This document shows, piece by piece, positions 20,655-28,655 of a DNA stretch of 28,655 nucleotides (position 1 is the first letter of the stretch; each line of letters opens with the position of its first letter). Location of the stretch: positions 29,449-58,103 of the forward strand of contig QZLH01000678.1 of the NCBI GenBank assembly GCA_003833135.1, in the 5' to 3' direction. Made by a program: the position numbers and the translations under genes. The notes under the pieces are model-generated. The model made no database searches. It was not told the origin of the DNA and saw nothing but the letters and a program-made list of their open reading frames with translations. The stretch comes from Oehlia diaphana. Lineage: Eukaryota; Glomeromycota; Glomeromycetes; Glomerales; Glomeraceae.

Positions 20655-20897
20655 GGTGCAGTAAATTCGTGATTAATTTTGGCCAGTATTATACTATAAT
20701 TTTGGCCGATCTTTTAGGAATGTGATTTTAGGTTCCAGCTTAGCAACACGATAGCGCCATAATGGTGTCATAGAACCGTCATGGAACTGGCAGGGAACTA
20801 GAATGGTTCTATTAGTTGGTGCCAAATCATTATATCTAAAGTTTTGGCCAAATTTGTGGAATAGTTCTGGCTGAAATGATTGTTAATTTACTGCACC
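20655..20897. mobile_element. MITE-like element with GGTGCAGTAAATT ends
   Basis: ggtgcagtaaatt at 20655 recurs inverted (aatttactgcacc) ending at 20897. Similarity extends loosely inward (tgattaattttggccag versus aatcatttcagccag). A second inverted end (aatttactgcgcc) lies at 21166-21178, so the element may be nested or partly duplicated. No coding capacity. Confidence 0.6.
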
Positions 20898-21137
20898 TAA
20901 AGTTTTTAATCAATCATGTGATACTTTACGCATATATTATTTGGAGAATCATATGATAGTGATCCCAGAGGGCTTGGCGTCAGATGACATTCAGCACAGT
21001 GTCAATTCTATTCAAATTATTGTATCCAAAAATCTGGCCAAAATTATGGTATAGTGTTGACCGAAATGATTGCATATATTGTCAGGAGAATCATATGATA
21101 GTGATTCCAGAGGGCTTAGAATCAGATGACATTCAGC
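20823..21137 (+). repeat. Diverged direct duplication, one copy 48 bp shorter
   Basis: Copy 1 is 20823-20995 and copy 2 is 21013-21137. Shared words include ctggc-gaaatgattg and ggagaatcatatgatagtga. The offset is 190 before and 142 after position 20883. Copy 2 therefore lacks the 48 bases 20883-20930, which include one transposon end. Confidence 0.85.
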
Positions 21138-21448
21138 GAAAATATGTGCAATATTAGGTGATTGTAATTTACTGCGCCTTGAGTTTCAGGCACTTTCTCA
21201 GCACTTTCTCACAACTTTCGAGGGACCATGTCCGAGTTATTTGACTACTGGGATGCCAGCCGATTTTTAGGCACATGATTTGAGAGATTGAAGCCAGTAC
21301 TATTTGATTGTTAAAAAATGCGTCATCATGCAATCCTATTTGCTACCGGTATATTGGTGGGATGTTGTAAGTACTTCCGAGACCCGATCATAGTCTAAAC
21401 TGGGTTGAGGTAGTGTGTATGCTAATTTTTTTGAGTGTTACTAGTGAT
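21138..21448. other. Spacer before the hairpin cluster
   Basis: Less AT-rich than average. No gene is seen; probably transposon debris. Confidence 0.35.
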
Positions 21449-21500
21449 AGGGTAGTCTTCTTCCATTTTTATATTATATAATTTTGAAGAAGACTACCCT
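21449..21500. repeat. Hairpin 1: 15-bp perfect arms, 22-base spacer
   Basis: Arms agggtagtcttcttc (21449-21463) and gaagaagactaccct (21486-21500) pair perfectly. The 22-base spacer is pure A/T except the first base. It is preceded by ctagtgat. Decayed half-copies with the same lead-in lie at ~21713-21740 and ~21855-21900. Confidence 0.95.
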
Positions 21501-21537
21501 AGATGTCATATCATACCCGAGTACATGACTAGAAAAC

Positions 21538-21585
21538 TGAAGTCTTCTTCCAATATTTTATATAAAGATTCTGAAGAAGACTTCA
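21538..21585. repeat. Hairpin 2: 13-bp perfect arms, 22-base spacer
   Basis: Arms tgaagtcttcttc and gaagaagacttca; the spacer is caatattttatataaagatt plus ct. Preceded by ctagaaaac. After one mismatch four more A/T pairs extend the stem. Confidence 0.95.
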
Positions 21586-21981
21586 TTTTTAGATACATAT
21601 CCGCTTTTCTTTCATTTACGATTTGCTACTCAGGTCTAAATATCTAATATTTGTTGTATATATCTGGATCTATACTAGCTTACTCTAAATACCTACATAT
21701 ACCCAGATACATACTAGTAATAGGGTAGTCTTATTCCAAGTATGATGATTTTACGTCCCAAAGTTCAAAATATTTAAGCGCATTTATATTGTATTTCTGG
21801 CATGTTTCCAGCCATATTTGAGTCAAAGGAAATATACCACTTACCTGAATTCATACTAGTGATAGGGTAGCCAAGTGCCAATATTTCTGAAGAAGCCTTT
21901 ATATCATACCCGGATGCATATCTAGGAAGGATAAGTCACAGAGGCTATATCCACATATACCTGAGTACATATCTAGAAAAG

Positions 21982-22029
21982 TGTAGCCTTCTGCCAATAT
22001 TTTATATAATGATTACGCAGAAGGCTACA
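21982..22029. repeat. Hairpin 3: arms with compensatory changes
   Basis: Arms tgtagccttctgc and gcagaaggctaca pair perfectly around 22 bases (caatattttatataatgatt plus ac). Compared with hairpin 2, three positions differ and each is matched on the other arm. Preceded by atatctagaaaag. Confidence 0.95.
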
Positions 22030-22066
22030 AAGTGTCCACATACATCCGAATACATATCTAGAAAAG

Positions 22067-22114
22067 TGAAGTCTTCTTCCAATATTTTATGTAAAGATTA
22101 CGAAGAAGACTTCA
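22067..22114. repeat. Hairpin 4: 13-bp perfect arms, 22-base spacer
   Basis: Arms are identical to hairpin 2 and the spacer is caatattttatgtaaagatt plus ac. Preceded by atatctagaaaag. It ends ~140 bases before the start of the primase-helicase reading frame. Confidence 0.95.
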
Positions 22115-22253
22115 TTTTTAGATGTATATCTGAATGTCTTTCTTTTATGATTTGCTGATTAAGTTTGCTATTCCTTCTTTTTTGCATCTATCAAAAAAAT
22201 ATTTAAACATTTCGAAAGTATATTGGAGTATATAAAGTTTTACCTACTGACAA

Positions 22254-25200
22254 CATGCATACAGGCAGCATACCCCAACTACTTTTAACCAAAGTCGTAT
22301 AACTGGCCCTCTCACCCACTACAACGGTGCTGACCCTGATGAATATTTAAGTAACTCAAGCAGTTGTACTGATAATAGATCTGACTTTGGGTCAGATAAT
22401 TATAATAATTATGAGTCTAATTAGGAGTCAAATAATGAAGAAGCTCTCTGCGTCTCAACCAGTATTACCAAAACTCCATCAATTCAACTACCAAATAAAG
22501 AAGAGCAAAAGGTTAATACATCATATACTTTAAGGCAGAAAAAGTTTAATGATAAATTTTCTCCTAAGGATTTGATAAATGAAATTCGAAAAATAGCCTC
22601 TTCACCGCCTAGAGATATGTCAAATGATAAGGGTTCATTATATTGTCTTTCTATCTATTCATTCCTTTTTCTGAATGAAAAAGGGTCTAATTTATATAAT
22701 GCTTATGATCGGGATGAAGTGAAAAATAAATTGGTTATTAAAATTAACCAAGATGGTAATCGGGCCCTGAAGTTTTCTGTTGCAAATGATATTTCTGAAG
22801 TATATGGCTTGCCTGGGATCAATGAATGTATTAATGGTCAAAAACCTTTAAGAGCTGTGATCGATATAGATGCTTTACAAGAAGATATGGAAGCAAATGA
22901 AATTAAAGCACAAGAAGTATTCATTTGAATCTTTTTATTTTTCATAAGAGCTTTGTATCGAATTCTTGATTGTAGCTGGGAAGATATTCTCAGAGGATTG
23001 GTAATCGCTACATCATCCGACCCTAGCAAGTGTAGCTACCATATTTTATATGCACTGGCCCTTCTCATTGATCATCACGAACTCAAAGCATTTACTGAAT
23101 TAGTATATACCATATCTGGTGAAAAATTTAGCAAGTATATTGATCGAGAGTTACCTGATCAGAATTTTAATTTTCACCTAATTGGTTCAGCAAAAAAAGG
23201 TCATGTGAAGCGCATCCTGTTATCTTCAATAACTAATGGCTGGAATGAACTTGATCTTGCTAGAATTCAACTGCCTTCTAATTTAGGACTTGAAGTGAGA
23301 CCTAGAATGCTTAGTATAGAAAAAAATAATAATCTGCTAAGAATATTTGTGAGTTTGGATATATTACAAAAATACGCAGAATTAGTTTTACAAAAGCATT
23401 CCAGCTGTCTTAGGGATTGGACTATCGAAGAAAAGGACTCAGGAAACTTCATATATTTTAACCAAAAAGCTCCATTAGAATGTCTACTTTGCAAACGTAT
23501 ACATGACAAGGATCAGTGATGGTTTGGCCATGTATATACTAGTAGTGGTGAATTCATCATAAAATGTTTTTAGCAAAATAGTGATGAATGCGGGGAAGTT
23601 TTGAATGTGACCCATCTATTGCAGAAAAAATTCAGCAAGAAAATAAAAATTTATCTCCCACCTCTCACAGGATAAAAGGTCCAGGTTTTCCTAAAGTCTT
23701 CGTAAAAATGCCATCTTGGGTTAAGTATAATAAAACCTTTACAGCGACAGAAACATATAAGGAGAGATATGTAAGACTATTACCCAATGAAGGTGATATT
23801 TATGTGGGTTCACTTTGGGAAACAGGAAAAACATATGCTCTAGAGCATCTTACTATATCTAAGAATGTGAATTTGCAAGTATTATCTACGTGCCACTCCT
23901 ATTCGAATGCTGTTACTACCAGACTTAATCTTAAGTCATACTGCAATATCGATGGTAATATAAATCTACCTGATCATAAGAGGGTAGTATGCCAGATAGA
24001 AAGCTTACATCATATTACCAATAATTGTAAATGTAATAAAAAATGCAAATGCTCTCCAATCTAATACGATTTGTGGCTTGATAAAATAGTATCTATAATT
24101 GCTCAGGCATAAAGTCATTTGGCGGAACAATTGATAGAAAAATTGTATAAACTAATTCAAGAAGTGAGGCGTATTATCATCATGAATAATGATCTTACCG
24201 ATCTTAATATCAAATGGATAAAGTCTCTTCGTAAGGATAGACCATTCGCTATTATTTATAATACTTACCAGCCTCAGAATGGTAAAACATTCCACTTGGC
24301 TCCTAATAAAGAAACTGTGTTAGCCGAACTCTAGGATTGGGCCAAGAAAATATCTTCACTACCTTTTGAGAATTGGAAAAGTGCTTCACTTATCTGTCAT
24401 CTCAAAAAGGACATACAAGGGATTGTTCGTGCTCTTAAGACTAGTTTTCCAGAATTACGAATCAAGGAATATCATGGTAAATCTAATTTGGTAGAAAAGG
24501 CTCATAACTTCAGCAACGTAGAAGAATCATGGAAAGATGTAGACCTAGTTGCCTATACTAGTACTCTAAAGATAGGAGTGTCTTACACCAATCCTAAGTT
24601 TGAACAAGCATTCTGCATCTTTAACAGTTATATAGAAATGAATGCTAAAATGAATCAGATGTTATTCTACATGTGATGTATTAATGATTATATATGTCAT
24701 ATCGAGCAAAGATCTTCTAACGTTCCATTATAGAAAAGGGGCTATTTCAGTGGTTATTAAATGCTAAACGTGAATGTCTCCTCTGAGAACTTCAGAATAG
24801 AGGAGTATTTCCAGATATAGACTCTATTATCTGGAGTAAGGATGTACTGACTGTTCAATTGTGAGTAGCCTATATGTTGGAAAAATTCTGTTCCCGGTGT
24901 TTATTTAGTTGGAGAATGGTCAATTTTCTTAGAGAGGTGGGTATGATAATTTCCATCATAGAACCCATTCCTAAGTCTGAAGAAAATATATTATCGCAAG
25001 TGGTAAAAGCAAATTGCACTATTGTTAAAGCAGAGGAGATATCAGATATATCTAACGCTACTGTTGTCAATCACGAAACTGCTGAATTTTTAGAGAATAA
25101 GCCAAAGAAGACCTTAGAAGAAATGCGATCTCTAGACTGGCATCATATTGTAGACTATTATGAGATTTCGCCTGAATCATTGACCGAAGATTTTATCTTG

Positions 25201-25876
25201 AAGTACAGAAATTATAATCATATGAAATGGTTCAGAACTTATAGATAATTATGAGATGCGAGTACTAACAATGAAATGGCCATTGAAGCTATCACTTGTA
25301 AAGATTACAGGAAAGACAGACTTACAACTACCATCCGAGCTGAGAGGCATCGAATTTGTCTGGAGTTACTAAGAAATTGTACACCTGCTATAGATATCAA
25401 CGATAGAATATGATATAAAGCTAATGATGTTAAAACATGTATTGATTCTCCTGAATCAATATCATGTCTCCAGAATTTAGTTTCCAAAATGGCTAGAGTA
25501 TTTGACAATACAGATGCATCACGTAGTGCTAAAAAATCAGGATTAAGAACAGTTCGAGCAAAACTCGGGTTACTGAATTCAGCACTATATGCAATATATG
25601 GATTGAAATTTAAGGCTGTGGATAAGAATCAAAGACATTATCATCTGGTTGGTTTGTTTGATAGTAAGAGTGCATCCAAGTTTCCTTCATATCAAACAGG
25701 AGAAGAAATTTATTGGGAAAATGGTAAAGATATTCGGTATAGTTATAGTAAGCTCTTACCTGATGAATTATTAATGGGAAATCACTTGGGGTAAACAAAC
25801 TAAAGACATCCCTAGTTCTAATATTAATACTGCGCCAATTGCAGAAGAAATTCAAGATTTATTTGATATGTGTTAG
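22254..25876 (+). pseudogene. Decayed primase (AEP type) and origin-binding-protein-like helicase
   Basis: A ~1,200-codon coding trace on one strand. It starts with a polar, acidic ~100-residue leader (22254-22560). A primase-like part follows, with a D-x-D motif (AVIDIDA, ~22855) and SSDPSKCSYHIL (~23013), matching the catalytic and phosphate-contact motifs of archaeo-eukaryotic primases. CLLCKRIH (~23482) is a likely zinc site, as in herpes/pox-type primases. A helicase part then shows ETGKT in a Walker A context (~23820), where the usual first Gly of GTGKT is replaced, and CNCKCNKKCKC-like cysteines near 24027. IIIMNNDLTDLNIKWI lies near 24170, VAYTSTLKIGVSYTNPKFE near 24550, and a long C-terminal part runs to a TAG at 25874. 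The helicase resembles origin-binding proteins of the UL9 type. In-frame stops lie at 22422, 22926, 23517, 23571, 24062, 24110, 24332, 24674, 24784, 24862, 25246, 25252 and 25411, with frame shifts near 23600, 24735 and 25785. Not functional. Confidence 0.8.
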
Positions 25877-25918
25877 AATACTAATCTATTATAAAACAAT
25901 GTATATATACTTTTGAGA

Positions 25919-25966
25919 TGAAGTCTTCTTCCATATTTTATATAATAATTTCTGAAGAAGACTTCA
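25919..25966. repeat. Hairpin 5, downstream of the primase-helicase
   Basis: Arms tgaagtcttcttc and gaagaagacttca, identical to hairpins 2 and 4, around 22 bases (catattttatataataattt plus ct). It begins 43 bases after the end of the coding trace. A half-decayed copy follows at ~25990-26035 (acagaaggcttca only) and another at ~26090-26115 (aggcttctgcc only). Confidence 0.95.
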
Positions 25967-26217
25967 TTACATCCTGGCCAATGATTAGTACCTGGAATTA
26001 TATTTTTTATATAATAATTCCACAGAAGGCTTCATCCATCAGTATATATTATTAAAAAAATATCTTCATTCTTTGTACTTCTGAGTTATAGGCTTCTGCC
26101 AAATTTATATAATAACTGACTAATGAGAAATAATATATTTTTTCTTACTCCTCGGTAGATAATTCAGAAGGGATGTTACCAAAGGTAATAATTCTGGGTT
26201 GAAGTGAAACGAGGGCC

Positions 26218-26439
26218 TCAATCAAATAATTCTAGCCCAAAGTCTTTCTCATCTGATGATTCATAGATTTCTGTGGATTGATGGGCTTCAATCGATAATT
26301 TATAGGCCACTGCAGGTTGAAGAGCCTCATCCAATAATTCAGATGTCTTTGCGGGTTGAAGTGCCTCAGCTCCATACTTTTGTCTCATCTGATAATTTAA
26401 CGAATAAAATCTGGCTGAGTGTTTGGGACAACATCCCAT
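26218..26439 (-). CDS. Possible fragment with 13-residue tandem repeats
   Basis: A minus-strand open frame of 73 codons, starting MGCCPKHSARFYSLNYQMRQ. It holds three perfectly spaced 13-residue units, EALQPAKTSELLD, EALQPAVAYKLSI and EAHQSTEIYESSD, followed by a further E. A 39-base period is visible in the DNA (ggttgaag at 26315 and 26354). The frame closes at 26218, but similar sequence (gggttgaag) continues at ~26198. It is probably a piece of a larger repeat protein of a type I associate with Rhizophagus; no function is known. It may equally be a non-coding 39-bp minisatellite. The opposite-strand frame (26256-26441) is a shadow. Confidence 0.35.
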   Translation of the reverse strand: MGCCPKHSARFYSLNYQMRQKYGAEALQPAKTSELLDEALQPAVAYKLSIEAHQSTEIYESSDEKDFGLELFD

Positions 26440-26501
26440 AGTAGAATCTGTAAATTTGATATGACCACTAATAAGACATCATTTTCTTTTCATAATTTTT
26501 C

Positions 26502-27179
26502 ATGCAATTTTCAGTGCTTCGTACAGCCAGTAATGTGAGTAGTAACCCTCCTACAAATAGTACCATTTCTCTTGATATGTGGGCAAGTAACACGATTCAT
26601 GTAAGTATTTTAGGATATAAAAGCCTTTTTCACTTTTAATTTTATAATAAAATATGTATTTAAATTATTCGGTATTAAGTTAAGTCATAAATGACTTTTC
26701 ATACTAACACTACGGATATGTTAACACAGCTGATAGATAAAGTTCACGAAAAAATATATAACTCCAAATCTAATCGCATGATAGTTATAAATGGGCTAGT
26801 ATATCGTAAATTGCTATTCGAAGTCTATATACATTGGAGAGAAGAAAGGCTTTTGATTCTGCCTTTACATGAATTACCAATACTAAGAAGATATCTTTCT
26901 TTCATTTCCTACCGTATTTGGGGTATCATATCAGAAAAAAGTTTACTAGCAGTGGTTAACGAAAAAATAAGCCTATTGCAGATTTTACTTAAAGCTAATT
27001 GGCACAATTTTACTTTATATCAACTATTAAAATTATGCTGAAAGCGTAGAGAGACAAAAGTTTGGAGAAATGACATATTTATGAAATTCCTCCATCATCC
27101 GAATCTAACTCCTTCAAAATATAGACCAAGTACTTTATATGATGCATTTACCAAGACAAATATTTTAGAACCAGAATAA
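26502..27179 (+). pseudogene. Two-exon gene relic of unknown function
   Basis: Exon 1 (26502-26600) starts MQFSVLRTASNVSS and ends at a strong GTAAGT donor. An acceptor acacag (ending 26729) continues in phase 0 with LIDKVHEKIYNSKSNRMIVI. Alternatively, translation begins at the ATG at 26691 without this intron. The frame runs to a TGA at 27039 and then stays open with coding-like text (KRRETKVWRNDIF, HHPNLTPSKYRPSTLYDAF) to a TAA at 27177. The TGA therefore looks like a disabling change. Aromatic- and leucine-rich middle part (VYRKLLFEVYIHWREERLL); no domain recognised. It lies ~620 bases after the primase-helicase trace on the same strand and could be a companion gene of that element. Confidence 0.42.
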
Positions 27180-27495
27180 ATATTAGCTCTAGTGTGAGCA
27201 TTTTACTAAATGTGATTATAATACAAATTTATTCATAACCTTGGAATGGGTTCCATGATTATATATTTTTTTTTTGCATATCCTATCTACTCACAATTTT
27301 CAAATATATATAAAAGATATCCCAGCTGGAACTCATGGCCTCATAGAGAACCCGCAATAAGTTATAATAATCTTTTTGTCCACCGACCATGGTGTAATGA
27401 ATTGTTGGAATAAAAATTTTCAAATTGAACTTTTTTGTACATAATATAAAATTAGTACGTTTTAATATTCTTGACTATAGTGTCATAAAAACAAT
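27180..27495. other. Spacer between two relics
   Basis: AT-rich. Nothing recognised. Confidence 0.35.
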
Positions 27496-27852
27496 ATGGC
27501 AAAAGTAGCTACAGATTTCATGAAACACCATAAATGGACCTCTGAAACTCTATCATCTGAACTAGCTAAATACATAGAGAAAATTAACAAAAGTTTGAAA
27601 GATGATCACAAGGTAAGATCCAATGCTAAAACGCATTTTTGACAATTAGGGCTTACTAAAAAACAAGTAGAAGTTTTCATTCCTATTTGACCTTCTGGAA
27701 AGCGTGAAGAAGGTAGGGATACTGTTAATAAAATTGCCCAAGAAATTGTGGATAATAATTATTTGTCTGAGAAAATAAAACAAATTTCATATGATTTGGG
27801 TAGTTTCACACCTAATCCAGTCACAAGAAGTTCCCGGCTTACTTTATTGTGA
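27496..27852 (+). pseudogene. Relic of an unknown gene with three in-frame TGA codons
   Basis: From the ATG at 27496 the frame reads MAKVATDFMKHHKWTSETL, then IEKINKSLKDDHK, TGA at 27640, LGLTKKQVEVF, TGA at 27688, KREEGRDTVNKIAQEIVDNN, and TGA at 27850. The text between the stops is coherent and coding-like. A further stretch in another frame (27864-28010: DRGADHSKREATK) may be its continuation after a frameshift. All three stops are TGA, as expected if CGA codons lost their CpG. Family unknown. A GTAAGA donor-like word at 27613 has no sensible partner. Confidence 0.45.
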
Positions 27853-28005
27853 AAAAAGTTACAGGATCGTGGAGCTGATCATTCCAAAAGAGAAGCGACC
27901 AAAATTCCACACATTACTACAGAATCGAATGAAATTCAAGCACACCAGCATATATTTGACATTAAGAAATTATATAGTGCGAAAAGTTGCGCAAGTTTAC
28001 ACATC

Positions 28006-28285
28006 ATAATATTTCGTAAGTTTCCAGACCTGCCACAAGTTTGCATAAGCGTAATATTTCGTAACTTTTTAAAATATTTCAAAATATTATGATATGCAAA
28101 GCTTCATAATTTTACGATTTGTAATATTCCGTAATTTTGTGGTTCACAATATTTTGTAATTTTATATAATATTTTGTAAGTTTTCAGATCTGCACAAGTT
28201 TGCGTAAACATAATATTTTGTAACTTTTTAAAATATTTCAAAATTCTATGATGCGTAATGCTCCATAATTTGATGATTCGTAATA
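28006..28285. repeat. Diverged ~120-bp direct repeat, 160-base offset
   Basis: The block starting aatatttcgtaagttt-ccag near 28008 recurs near 28168 (aatattttgtaagttt-tcag). Both contain aactttttaaaatatttcaaaat. Many of the differences are C/T or G/A at CG positions. The copies are joined by further gtaatat(t)tcgtaa words. Confidence 0.85.
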
Positions 28286-28655
28286 TAGAAAACCTAATGT
28301 TAATGTTGATTAGCATTTTATTCTGTGATTTACATAACGTAATATTTCATAATGTTTCAAAATATTTTGATAAATAATACTTCATTTTCTTTACTATAAG
28401 TTTATATAATGTATGTTTTATTAGATATAATTTTATTAAACCATAAAAAATTACAGGTATTTATTAATATATACAGAATATATAAAAGTAAAAAAAAGAG
28501 TAAAGAGTAACAATATTATTAGACATAAAAAGAAAAGAAACAGCTATAGTAACGTTAGTATTAGATATAAAGATAAAAGAAATATTGTTATTATTGTTAG
28601 TATTAAGGTAAAAAGAGTTAAAGAAACAGTAAAAGAAGTAAAAGAAACATGGATA
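28286..28655. other. AT-rich end of window with purine-rich tail
   Basis: No gene. From ~28485 to the end the plus strand is dominated by A and G with gtaaaagaa- and aaagaaac-like words, a low-complexity tract that continues beyond the window. Confidence 0.5.

Noticed and set aside
21449..21500. Bacterial-type transcription terminators
   Set aside because: The genome is eukaryotic by its introns, and the hairpins lack a following T-run in several copies.
21449..22114. CRISPR array
   Set aside because: Repeats are inverted arms with a near-constant AT-rich spacer, in a eukaryotic context, without unique spacers.
22926..22955. A mini-intron removing the stop at 22926
   Set aside because: The only donor-acceptor pair would give ~35 bases, too short, and many other stops remain.
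1..28655. tRNA or rRNA genes
   Set aside because: No cloverleaf-compatible stretch with conserved B-box (GGTTCGAATCC-like) and no rRNA core sequence was noticed. A covariance-model scan would be decisive.

Overview
The window looks like AT-rich nuclear DNA of an arbuscular mycorrhizal fungus (Glomeromycotina, Rhizophagus-like). The reasons are short GT-AG introns, very AT-rich spacers, a serine/threonine/tyrosine kinase-like gene with an N-terminal cysteine-rich region of the type massively expanded in Rhizophagus, a SAM-domain gene, and a dense load of small transposons and decayed gene copies. The assignment rests on recalled family features, not on a search.

Left part (1-6700): a 120-bp tandem repeat, a two-exon SAM-domain gene (907-1553, +), a long spacer, an apparently intact three-exon kinase gene (3473-5127, -), a ~100-bp palindromic MITE-like element and a shredded kinase fragment (6399-6690).

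Middle (7306-16100): a bromodomain plus PD-(D/E)XK-type gene (7306-10269, +) is split by a 1,141-bp TA-flanked element (7898-9038). Deleting the element and one TA rejoins the reading frame exactly. After a ~100-bp A-tract comes a full-length decayed copy of the kinase gene (11689-13715, -), introns included, carrying two further insertions. Then come a small, broken, multi-exon gene of unknown function (13939-14644), an intact GNAT acetyltransferase gene with less AT-rich sequence (14829-15422) and a 174-bp pogo-like MITE (15926-16099).

Right part (16341-28655): an assembly gap whose two edges carry the same 72 bases, a hairpin element, a ~0.9-kb polypyrimidine tract, a fourth kinase fragment that ends in a 58-bp palindrome and 32-bp tandem repeats, and duplicated transposon ends. 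The most striking part follows. A cluster of hairpins (13-15-bp perfect arms around a spacer of always 22 AT-rich bases) precedes a decayed primase plus origin-binding-type helicase gene (22254-25876, +), and another hairpin of the same build lies 43 bases after its end. Arm sequences differ between copies, but both arms change together. The layout (inverted sites around an AT-rich spacer, next to a primase and an origin-binding-protein-like helicase) suggests a decayed self-replicating mobile or virus-derived element with origin-like palindromes. Downstream are more broken reading frames (26218-27852) and diverged repeats whose differences point to CpG decay.
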